12,189 nt of DNA, from assembly GCA_015680635.1 (NCBI GenBank), contig JAABOA010000629.1, positions 305 through 12,493 of the forward strand. Reading direction: 5' to 3'. Within the stretch, counting starts at the first letter, position 1, and the number at the start of each line of letters is the position of its first letter. A model generated the notes under the pieces. That model ran no database searches. It had not been told where the DNA came from and worked only from the letters and a program-made list of their open reading frames with translations. Positions 1-8,126 of this stretch are shown here, one piece after another. Position numbers and translations under genes: made by a program. The stretch is from Lunasporangiospora selenospora (Eukaryota > Mortierellomycota > Mortierellomycetes > Mortierellales > Mortierellaceae).

Positions 1-954
1 CTTGTGCTACGAAATTTCCTGCATTCACGACAATCACAACAAATACAAACACCAGCTTGTGGAATCCATCAATAGCATGCCTGGCATGTTTGGGAGTCAT
101 GACCTTGTCCTCAAGGAGATAGACCCTCCGTCGGTTGAGCGCGCTTTTGGCCGTATCAAAATCATCTCGGGAAGGGCTACTACCGTTTTGGACGAGCCCT
201 TCGTTTCCAAGGCCGTGGAGAGTTATTTCATGCCACAAATCCCTACTTCAAGAAGGAAGTACGGAAACGGATAGTGAAGGCGACGGCCTCTGATCAAGGA
301 TGTGTGTTTGTGAGACACTCAACAAACAAGCTCTATCGGATCGGCTACACGAACACCCTATCACAAACATGTGTACAGCTCTCAGGTACGACCTACGCGA
401 TGATGTCAAAGGAGGATTTCATGGATGCTCATGTCAACCATCAGCCAACTCGCAACAACATGCCTGTCGCCCCATTTTTCTTTCCCAAATCCAAGCCGTT
501 GGGACCAGACTTGGTTTTCTTCATTCAGATCGATGGTGCTCGGCTGGTACCTTTTTTGTAAAGATGAAGCTACATCAAGGCTCGTCCAACTTTTCGGAGA
601 AGGACTGGAATGAGGCTCTCAGCACAGTATTGGCGCCCAAAATTGGGGCGCATGTGAAGTCTTTCCGCCAGTTCTGCCCTGACAATGTCTACATCAGCAT
701 GATTGTTGGATACCCAACCAAGTGGAGTGACAATCTTCTGGCGCCTTCAAAACTCCCAAAGAACTCCAGTGGTGTTCAGCAGGTTGTAATCAACATACTC
801 GATAACAATCTCGGCGACATTTTCCCCCAAGAGCATGTGGGGTTTATTGATTGACTCAAGAATGTTCGAAAGCGCACTGTTGACGATGGTGACAGCAACG
901 ATGACGATTGCTCCAAAAAGCAGCGAAGCTAATCTTTCACTGCAGCTCAATAAA
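1..954 (+). pseudogene. CR-type (Crinkler) effector, 3' part, broken; left end outside window
   Basis: This is the C-terminal half of a Crinkler-type effector-like protein. Frame 2 (2-274) contains VERAFGRIKII and VLDEPFVSKA, segments I associate from memory with the end of the NTPase region of fungal CR proteins. The similarity then moves to frame 1 near 225-250 and to frame 3 near a T6 tract at 552-557, so at least two indels are present. The last part has GPDLVFFIQID followed about ten residues later by FVKMKLHQ, a spacing that resembles the PD-(D/E)xK restriction-endonuclease-like core of CR C-terminal domains. A TGA at 852-854 interrupts it; the same frame stays open to TAA 930-932 and ends in a D-rich, KKQR-containing tail. 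An AATAAA lies at 949-954. Family membership rests on remembered motifs; the frame breaks are seen directly. Not expected to make a full protein. Confidence 0.68.
949..954 (+). terminator. Poly(A) signal AATAAA of the first CR pseudogene
   Basis: A perfect AATAAA lies 17 nt after the ancestral-looking stop at 930-932. It supports that stop, rather than the TGA at 852, as the original gene end. Confidence 0.5.
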
Positions 955-1398
955 ATGCGCTTTTTGCTTTGTGAGTTGTTCTCATTCGGTTTGTTTGTCT
1001 CCATACCTTAGGGCGAGCGGTGAAAGACAGGTGAGGGACCAGCAAAGAGCGGGCATTTGTCGTAATGCTGGGCGTAGTGCGGGAAACAAAGTCATGCTGG
1101 GCGCAGTCTGGGAAGAGACAGTAAGACATCAAAAGTGACATCTCCCGCGGCCCTTCGACATTTCCGGGGTGTAGAGATCTGAGAGGCTAGCATCGCACCT
1201 CTACAGAGTCTGCTTATTTTTTTTAACATTTCTTTTTCAACACTCTCCGTAAAATGTTACACAAGTGCGATGCACCTGCCCATCGACAGAAACATCTTTG
1301 CACTAAAGGAAATACGATTTTTTTGTCACTTCTTGTCCCGAAAAACACTTGCTTCTTTCCTCTGTCATCTTTCACACAATATTTCGCTCCACAACAAT
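955..1398. other. Gene-free stretch between two CR remnants, with an imperfect direct repeat
   Basis: I see no convincing gene. The open frames here are short and have no recognisable content. It contains a two-copy 29-bp repeat (listed separately). Its last 200 bp are T-rich and pyrimidine-rich (T8 at 1217-1224 and T7 near 1319) and are probably the old promoter and 5' UTR of the next CR gene. Confidence 0.5.
1062..1119. repeat. Two-copy imperfect 29-bp tandem repeat
   Basis: Copies 1062-1090 and 1091-1119 are adjacent and share ATGCTGGGCG followed by AGT and GGGAA. About 21 of 29 positions agree. Purpose unknown. Confidence 0.5.
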
Positions 1399-2338
1399 AT
1401 GACCACTAACCCCCTGGTCCTGTTCTGCCTTGTTAATGAGGAGACTAACGCGTTTTCTATCAGGATTCCCTCAAGCGACACTGTGGATGACCCCAAGAAT
1501 GTCATCAAAGCCAAAAAGAGTCGTGAGTTTGACGAAATTGCTGCTGACAAGCTCTCTCAATGGCAGGTACTGATTCCTGACGACGACGACGAATAGCTCA
1601 TTCTGCTGGATAACGTCTCAGAGAAGAAGAAGCTCAAGGTGACCAGCAAGCTCTCCAAGGTCTTTGTCGATGAGCTGCCAGAGGACACGATCCACATCAT
1701 TGTCCAACTCCCTTCGCGTCAACAATCAGGTAATGCTCTCATTTTTGTTGAACAGTGTATCAACAAGATACCTCTTCATCCCAGCATTCAGGTCCCAGAT
1801 CGAAGATCGGTACTCTGAAATCCTCAATGCCAAGATACCCCCTACTGTTGGTACTGCAATCGAATCCCGTTCCTCTGGCATGCGTGAATAAATGAGATAT
1901 CATGGTTGAGGAATGTGTTAGATCATCTCGCACTGATCGATGGTCTTGTATACGCTAAACCCCTCTATATCAAAGGCTATGAATCTCTCAGAATGGTCAT
2001 CCACTTGAGATGCGGAGAGATTAGTGAACCTGGCATCCCCTTTGACACTCTTGAGCAGATTGCATTTGTTGTGGCAATGCGAGACTTGGAGTAATGGAGA
2101 AATGTTTTGTTCCTGATCCTGTGTTTGATTGATATCTCCATGATGTTCAAAGAGGGTGTTCCTTTTAAATCGGATCCTCGTATCCTGTGGACAGATATCT
2201 GAGATCTATTTCAAGATAGTAATAATCCAAACAAACCTTGGGGGTCGATCTCAGAGCGAGCACTGGATGGTGTACGAGAATAAGGATAGCTCACTCTTGA
2301 GATGGCCACTGCCAATCGTAGTTTCCACAGATCAATGA
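1399..2338 (+). pseudogene. CR-type (Crinkler) effector, N-terminal header plus scrambled body
   Basis: The ATG at 1399 opens a protein beginning MTTNPL with LVLFCLV at residues 6-12. This is the counterpart of the LxLFLAK-type strand of the ubiquitin-like Crinkler header domain, and it is followed by IPSSDTVDDPKNVIKAKK and an acidic DDDDE run. A TAG at 1594-1596 cuts the frame after 65 residues. The same frame then continues with ILLDNV and a terminal DTIHIIVQLPS, the usual end of the header, near 1720. Beyond that, similarity-like pieces lie in different frames, closed by stops at 1889-1891, 2092-2094 and 2336-2338. I do not recognise these body segments with certainty. CR proteins normally carry an NTPase and a nuclease or kinase domain after the header; no Walker A motif is visible here. 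Broken by nonsense and frameshift; function lost or reduced to a header peptide. The header call is strong and the body assignment weaker. Confidence 0.72.
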
Positions 2339-2619
2339 AACACCTCTTGCTGGCTCTATATAAGGTGGCAGCATGAGATCCTAATTCCGGGATTGCAGCT
2401 CACAGGATCACAGCTGGCTTCTGCTGCTCGCCAACACCATCGGTGGTGTGGTGACCAATGACGACACCTTTCTCCGTGAAGGTTGCTAATCCTATGAGAG
2501 GCTCAATCAAATTCTGTTTCCGACGCACAGCCACCCAAAAATATTTTTTTTAGTTGAACCTCAACAGTCGTGTGCTCAAATCATTGATTCACTTCGCATC
2601 CAGTCACTCTTGTTCCGAC
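2339..2619. other. Intergenic or decayed sequence upstream of the Myb gene
   Basis: This may be the eroded tail of the CR remnant, and it also serves as the promoter and leader of the gene starting at 2620. It contains a TATA-like element at 2357-2364 and a T-rich run ending in TTTTTTTTAG at 2551-2553, which could be a 3' splice site of an untranslated first exon. Confidence 0.4.
2357..2364 (+). promoter_or_regulatory. TATA-like element TATATAAG
   Basis: This good TATA-box match lies 255 nt upstream of the ATG at 2620. That is a plausible distance if the leader is long or contains an intron. It could also be chance in a decayed region. Confidence 0.35.
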
Positions 2620-3813
2620 ATGCCACCCAATTGTAGCAGGAGTGGACTCCTCTTGCGCTCCATCGAGGAACTCTTCTCGAACACACGGATTAGCAGCAAT
2701 ACTAGACAAGCCTGTAGTACTCTTGCCAATGTTCATGCATCCATGAGATCTACGCCGGGGTCGACTCGGGCAATGTCGATCGATGTTCATTCCAGAGTCC
2801 CTGGATGGCCCGTCCGCAGCATCAGGGGATACCAACTGTTTCAACGTCAATACTCGAGTCTACCTCAGCTCGAGCAATCCTCTGAAGAGACCTCTACTTT
2901 TTCAGAATACGACTCTGCCAGTCAAACCTTGGACAGCTGTACCCACCGATCCTCCTTTTCACCTTTATCTCCACTTCAAGTCACTAGAGCAAAATTCGAT
3001 ACCATGGCCGCCCCGACAATGAGCAAGGTGTTGTGGACCAAAGATGACGACAAGATCCTAGGTGCACTTTACAAACTCAAAACCCCAATCGACCAAATCC
3101 AGATCTATATTCCTCACCAACCACTAAAAGTCATCGAGGCTCGAGTCAAGGCCCTAGATGAAGGCGTAGAGCCTGCTGCTATAAAGACCAAGGCAGGAAA
3201 ATCCCGGACATCGAGATCGAACACAAAACCAACCTTTCAGCGTTGGACCCCTGAAGAAGATAGGATCCTGAAACAGGCAGTGACTGAGATCGGGGTGGGA
3301 CGATGGGGGGATGTTTCCAAGCTTTACTTTTCACCCGAGTCAGCTACACTTGGAATGGCTCCAGAGAATGCATCTACAGCGACGCAGGGATCAACCAACC
3401 AGGAACGGAGTCCGAGAGCATGTCAGATCCGTTGGAACTTTTTGAATCCTCAATCCGCCTTTCTGCAAGGCGCCTGGTCTGCGGACGAAATTGAACTCTT
3501 TCAGGAACTGGTGAGCCCCGATGGGGTCAATGATTGGGAAGAGATCTCTCGAGCGATCGGCACCCGGAGCCCGCTCCAATGTCATTCCCAATTCAAGACT
3601 GTGATGCATTCTGGCAAGAAGGGAAAATGGACGATGGAGGAAATCCGATTGTTGCAGGAGGCGGTTCAGCTGTATAATCGGGATTGGCAAAAGGTGGCTG
3701 CTCATGTTGGCACGAGAGCCCCTGGCCAGGTGAGGCAGAAAGCTAACAATATGTCGGAGGATGTCGTCCGACGATTGAAGACTAGAACCCAGCAAACTAC
3801 GGATGAACCATGA
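2620..3813 (+). CDS. Myb/SANT multi-repeat DNA-binding protein, possibly mitochondrial
   Basis: Intronless, 397 aa. Residues 1-80 are rich in Arg and Ser with few acids and end in RGYQLFQRQYSS, which resembles a mitochondrial presequence with its cleavage region; this is inference. Four Myb/SANT-like helix-turn-helix repeats follow. Repeat 1 (about 136-180) has WTKDDDKIL and is degenerate. Repeat 2 (about 208-275) has RWTPEEDRIL and CQIRW, with a Ser/Thr-rich insert of about 25 residues before the recognition helix. Repeat 3 (285-330) has AWSADEIELF and QCHSQF. Repeat 4 (336-380) has KWTMEEIRLL and APGQVRQK. Such repeats bind DNA, one per major-groove segment. The ATG at 2620 is the first in frame after a non-ATG stretch. 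An ATG at 3004 in a strong ACCATGG context would start at residue 129 and give a form lacking the presequence. It is convergent with the CENP-N gene. Target and role are unknown. Confidence 0.85.
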   Translation: MPPNCSRSGLLLRSIEELFSNTRISSNTRQACSTLANVHASMRSTPGSTRAMSIDVHSRVPGWPVRSIRGYQLFQRQYSSLPQLEQSSEETSTFSEYDSASQTLDSCTHRSSFSPLSPLQVTRAKFDTMAAPTMSKVLWTKDDDKILGALYKLKTPIDQIQIYIPHQPLKVIEARVKALDEGVEPAAIKTKAGKSRTSRSNTKPTFQRWTPEEDRILKQAVTEIGVGRWGDVSKLYFSPESATLGMAPENASTATQGSTNQERSPRACQIRWNFLNPQSAFLQGAWSADEIELFQELVSPDGVNDWEEISRAIGTRSPLQCHSQFKTVMHSGKKGKWTMEEIRLLQEAVQLYNRDWQKVAAHVGTRAPGQVRQKANNMSEDVVRRLKTRTQQTTDEP

Positions 3814-3892
3814 AGGAGGAGCGGGAAGTGAGGCTGCATGTGATATTGTTTTTTTATTTTACCCCTAGATACCATTTTTTTTAAACAAGAAC

Positions 3893-3898
3893 AATAAA
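3893..3898 (+). terminator. Poly(A) signal AATAAA of the Myb gene
   Basis: A perfect AATAAA lies 80 nt after the stop codon, following a T-rich 3' UTR. Confidence 0.6.
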
Positions 3899-4333
3899 TA
3901 GAAAAAAGAGCCTTGGGAATGACCAAGAGACTCTAGCATGAAACTCGTTGATGAAGCCTGCGGATTCGGAGAGATCCTTTTTTTTTGGGTGTAACAGCAA
4001 GAGGCAAACCAATGTCAGGATCTAATCGTTGCTTCATTTCATGTTCTATCTTTGCGGTCTATACTTTAATCAAGGAGGTCTGTGCGCATTGACAAAAATC
4101 GAATAGTCATTGGGTAATCCAAACTCGAAGCAAAGGGTCTGATAATAAGAAAGTAGAGGCGGTGCGTTCTAATCCGCAATTGAAAACTGATTGTCATGAA
4201 AGCAAGTATCATCCAGAGTTTAGGTCACTTATTGTGGACCGACTATTTGTGTTGTCAATTGCAGCGTTTGTGTGTGCGGCAAGAGGCGGGATTCTCGCTC
4301 TGTCTCTCGAATAAAAAAAAAAGGATTGTTCAG
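3899..4333. other. Convergent intergenic region, no gene seen
   Basis: This is the space between the 3' ends of the Myb gene (+) and the CENP-N gene (-). Only short open frames without recognisable content are present, with A/T homopolymers near 3978 and 4311. I see no tRNA or other RNA gene. Confidence 0.5.
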
Positions 4334-4339
4334 TTTATT
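4334..4339 (-). terminator. Poly(A) signal AATAAA of the CENP-N gene (minus strand)
   Basis: TTTATT on the + strand reads AATAAA on the minus strand, one base after the TGA stop. This is unusually close, so it may be incidental. Confidence 0.35.
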
Positions 4340-4340
4340 G

Positions 4341-5944
4341 TCATGCCCGAGAACCACTTTGATCTAGCGTATCCTCGTGCTCAATAGTGACCGAATTGGT
4401 CGCATTTGAATGCAGGTTCACCAAGAATTTGGGCAACGGGTTTTCCGCAATCCCCAACAATGCCAGTTCCTTGAGCCCTTCAATAACACTTGTTCCCTCA
4501 AGTGTGACCTTGATCGGAAAGGGTTCCGAGTTGCCCTTTCCATAGTCAAAATCTTTGGAGCGTTGAGTAAAAGGCAGGCGAAGATTGATATCGACCTTCT
4601 CCAGACGAGGTTGGGCATTGGGTCCAAAATCTGCAGCTACAAAGCAATCTCTACTAACAATCCTGTCCATGTCCTCTGCACGCAAGTGCTCGATACCTTC
4701 GGCATATTTCTGGTCAAGATCTATAAGATTCAATCCGATCCAAGGGAGATGGAGTGACATTAGTGCTCGTATTCGATATGTAACCAGAGGATTAAAGCAC
4801 CTTGGATAGCCAACAGTAGTACCAATGGCCTTTCGTTTCCTGGGCATGGGCACAAGAGGGTTGTCCTCAAGCTGATTCATCCGATATGTGCTCAATGCTC
4901 CTTGAGACTCTTTATGAAGCAACATATCAGCTAGTGACTCTGGTGATCTACCACTCAGTTGCCTCTCCTCCAATTTGTCCGCATTAAACAACTTGAGCAG
5001 AGCCTAGAGAAGAAAAAAAGGGGGGACGGACCGTTGGCATCAGAAAAGTAGTTCAACAACAGTTGCACTTCAGGCTCAGAGTCGTCATATCGATACAATA
5101 CCTCTGTCACGACTATCCTCCATTCCTCCTTGACCGTTCCACTCAATATGTAATCCGAGTTGCCAATCCAAATAAAATAGATGTTATCGGCAGGTGCAGG
5201 GAGCGTGTTTGGAACCAGTCCGTCGAAAATGCTTATCCTAATCCACGTGGAATTTTTATCCTGCTTCACTTCGACATGCTACTCGAGTGTGGGCACAATT
5301 GTCATTATTTTTCTTCTTGTTTTGATCTAGTTCATTTCACATTGCCAACAGAACCCAGAGCGAAGACTTACGTGTTTAAAGAAAGGCAAAAAGTAATGTG
5401 ATAGTATCCTTGGGATCATGAGCACCTCAGGTCTAGATCGTGGCGTCCATACTAGTGTTCCAGATATACTTGGGTGAGTAATTCAAGTCCCCTTTGCTCC
5501 TGTCCAAAATGCAGAGAGAATAAGGCCGATACCTGAACTGCCCTTGTAGCATAAATGAAACGCTTTCCAACTCCAGAGATGCGAGTTTTCTTGATAATAT
5601 GCGAGGTCCAATTCTGCGACCTGTTGTGGGTTCAAGCCTCGCTTCCAGTCGACCCAAAGTATCCTGTCAATGACGTTTTTTTTGGTTCCGCTCGTCCGCA
5701 TAGATTCGTAGCTCTTTTTCACAAGGCTTTTGCGCTCCTCGACCTTGTCTCGAATGAGGCCTTCGCCTTGGTAAAGGCTGTCGTCGATATCCGTCAAGGT
5801 GTTGCCTTTGGCCACAGCCTCATCAGAAAGGTCGCCTGGGTATAGAGCAATCCAGCGGATAGCAGTGTTGATTAGGACGCCCTTTGCATGGCGGTTGAGG
5901 ATTCGGCGGAGCGAGGGCGAATCTGCAAACAAGATGGTCTCCAT
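4341..5944 (-). CDS. Kinetochore protein CENP-N / Chl4 homologue
   Basis: Inner-kinetochore (CCAN) subunit; the family recognises the CENP-A nucleosome and pairs with CENP-L/Iml3. Exons: 5944-5533, 5451-5372, 5278-5102, 5003-4823, 4720-4341; introns 81, 93, 98 and 102 bp, all GT-AG. The total is 1230 nt, 409 aa. The N-terminal helical part has IDRILWVDWKRGLNPQQVAE (residues 92-111). The middle has YFLPFFKH joined to HVEV, then TWIRISIF around residues 175-182, matching the WIRIA segment of animal CENP-N. TEALLKLF then LSGRSPESLADMLLH spans the exon 3-4 join. AIDLDQKY spans the exon 4-5 join. GLKELALLGIAENPLPKFL near the C-terminus (365-383) matches the conserved CENP-N ending. The start is the first ATG of the open frame. 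Intron 3 has no stop in frame, so a naive frame runs through it. It shares a 175-bp divergent promoter with the gene at 6120. Similarity is recalled, not searched. Confidence 0.86.
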
Positions 5945-6119
5945 GACAGACAGTAGACGAGCATTGTGGAAATGCCGCCATTAATATAACAAGGGTCGCG
6001 CGGAGAGGGAGGGGTTCTTTCAGGGCTGACTGCCAAGCCACGGGGCTTCTTGGACGGCTACAGCCATGCAGCCCAGGAATGCATGTTCCCGCAATAGCCT
6101 TTTCTCCTCCTCTACCATC
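5945..6119. promoter_or_regulatory. 175-bp divergent promoter between CENP-N and the gene at 6120
   Basis: The two start codons face away from each other across 175 bp, so both promoters and both leaders must lie here or overlap the first exons. The strip contains a GC-rich block near 5996-6015 and a CTCCTCC pyrimidine run at 6104-6112 just before the + strand ATG. No clear TATA box is seen. Confidence 0.5.
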
Positions 6120-7937
6120 ATGTCCCTTTCGACACTGCCACTCCGTGTTCAGCTGAATGGCATCCTCTTGTCGACGATACTTTTCGAATGCGCCAATGCA
6201 CGGGTGGACTATGTAATGCATTAGCACACCCTTTTATTTTTTCACGCTTTTCCCCGCATGAATGCATTGAAAGTTGTTGAACATTCTGTAGTCCGCTTTG
6301 TTCTAACGCCAGCTACGCGAACCGCCTCCCCTCCACGTGTTCGATCCTCAGGAGGGTCTTATACTCGGGCATATTGTCACCAGGACTCGCGCTGCCGTAG
6401 ACGACAACTCTGATGCACGTATAGAGACCACCCATACGACCATTGGTGTGTAATTCTTTGAGTGGATAACGAACAGCATTTTTCGCACGGACTCTTTTTG
6501 CCAGTCAAATAACCAAGTCATAACCTTCTACTTTATCCGGCTGAACAGTTGTACAGGGAGTATACAAGCTGGAACCCAATCTGCCAAAATTCTATGGTCC
6601 TTCAGGCGACATTATCGAGTCTACCCTAGAGAAATACAGTATACCCCCGAATGTAAAGAGACGCCTTACCAGCCTGGATGATCTTGACGACTTTAAGCAC
6701 TTGTTCTTCGGCCTGCTGAGGAGAGGGTTATTGGAGTACTAATAATCTCAAGACGAGATAACCTCTATTCTTTTTTATTTTTTGCACGAGTAGCTTTCTA
6801 TCTTGGGATACCTCAAATACAGGAGGACAGATTGGCATCAGCTTTCAATACGAGATAGGGCTATCGCCAGTAACCTACGATCATATCTGGAGCGCAAGCG
6901 TGGACAGCCAAGGATCAACCCTTTTTCTCCGCGTACACAGCTTTCGGAAGAGGATACACTGCACGTGTCAGTAGCGCTTATTACTGCCAAGGCCAATGAA
7001 AATGAATCTGTGCATGACTACGACTACACATTCTGGTCTGTCCCCGACAACACAAGGTAAACTGTGTGATCGAAAGCAGGAGCTGATTTGAGGTGGCCGA
7101 GCGCATCAGGATTAGAGTACTGTACTGTTTCTCATGGGGGGGAGGGGTCTTTATTTTACACTAGTCCGTTCACGGCCATCCCTGTAAACATCTCGAACAT
7201 GGTCGAGAGTCCTCAAGAAGACTATCAGTCTTTCCAGTCAAACCTTGCTATCGGAGCTACGTGGTAAAGTGGAGCAGCATCAAGGACATTGTACCACTGA
7301 ATGGTAGAGAGCATCTTCAAACTGAGGACAAGTGGCTGACAGACAGAACTTTCTTTGCCTTTTTCCTTTCCACGGATTCTTGTAGGCACCCGGCAAGCGT
7401 TAACATGATGAATACCATCAAAGCTACTCCTTCGCTCATGTTGGTCGACGGACATGAAGCCATGTACAAGGAAACATTTGAATCAACTAATGTAGGAGAA
7501 TTCTTGAAAAGTTGTGTTGACTCTTTGTCCCTGTCCTTTCCTTTACTTTTTTTTTTTTTTGGCATAAATACCTTGTATTCGCGTCCCCTAACCCAATCCG
7601 TTTCAAATCGATACAAAAGGACTTGGTGCACCGTGTTATTGCGTCAGAGCAAGAAGTTCAAGAAGTACTCCATGAGGTGGACCAGCTACGAAGACAGGTC
7701 GAGCGCAGCAAGATAGAGTCCAAAGCAATCGCCGCAACATTTAACCCCAAGAAATCCAACCCATTTGCTACACAGCCGTCGCCTACGGATAGTACTCTTT
7801 CTGGCGTCTCCTCCATCGAACCACAGGGCAGTAATCAGTCGAATAGAACTCACTTCCGCAGACCAAACAACAGCGTGGCCGGAAGCGCGACTAGTCCCTT
7901 TTCACCCAACTCGTCGTCCCAAAACCTTTTGCAATGA
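6120..7937 (+). CDS. Hypothetical protein, seven exons, NPF motifs and C-terminal coiled coil
   Basis: I do not recognise this family. Exons: 6120-6212, 6313-6445, 6549-6735, 6823-7056, 7165-7263, 7386-7515, 7620-7937; introns 87-122 bp, all GT-AG with phases that close. The total is 1194 nt, 397 aa. Residues 1-85 look beta-rich and 86-170 helical and charged (SLDDLDDFKHLFFGLLRRG). Residues 180-290 are mixed. Residues 293-330 are a likely coiled coil (EVQEVLHEVDQLRRQVERSK). Residues 333-397 are a Ser/Asn/Pro-rich disordered tail. Two NPF tripeptides (170-172, 339-341) are possible EH-domain ligands, which would suggest endocytic or trafficking contacts; this is weak inference. No signal peptide or membrane segment is seen. 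The ATG context is ATCATGT. The exon 2 acceptor could instead be at 6352, giving a shorter in-frame form, and the exon 6 donor (GTTGAC) is weak. It is divergent from CENP-N and convergent with the PDI gene. Confidence 0.72.
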
Positions 7938-8126
7938 AATCGGACTGTGGAAATACCATAGCTTTGCAAAGCCTTGGAAGATAAACTGGCCATCTTTTCC
8001 TTCTTTTATGAGCGACACCAATGACCTTATGGGAATGTCTTTTCATACGAGTTTAATCGTCAATGGATAAAATTCTGGGTTTTAATTCAAAATATGTGAG
8101 GGAGTGAGTGGCCCAAGAAAGCGTTC
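7938..8126. other. Convergent intergenic spacer
   Basis: This 189-bp spacer between two facing stop codons holds both 3' UTRs. No exact AATAAA is present for either gene. ATAAAA near 8068 (+) and ATTAAA on the minus strand near 8084 are candidate variants. No gene. Confidence 0.45.

Noticed and set aside
747-1004. Minus-strand open frame with a hydrophobic stretch (ATVTIVNSAL-like)
   Set aside because: It is antisense to the first CR remnant's C-terminus and its hydrophobic run comes from the acidic-tail codons read backwards.
5004-5031. A 28-bp intron (GTCCGT to CTCTAG) in the CENP-N gene
   Set aside because: It is too short for fungal splicing and the phase does not restore the frame; the donor at 5101 gives a 98-bp intron that fits phase and family similarity.
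5823-6227. Minus-strand 134-codon open frame across the divergent promoter
   Set aside because: It overlaps CENP-N exon 1 out of frame and the first exon of the divergent gene in antisense; Cys/Pro/His-rich with no family likeness.
7085-7135. tRNA-like A box (GTGGCCGAGCGC)
   Set aside because: It matches the D-arm of Leu/Ser tRNAs, but there is no B box, no acceptor stem, and it lies inside an intron of the gene at 6120-7937.
7317-7631. Minus-strand 104-codon open frame
   Set aside because: It is antisense to introns and exons of the seven-exon gene, and its KKKKSKGKDRDKE stretch is the complement of a polypyrimidine tract.
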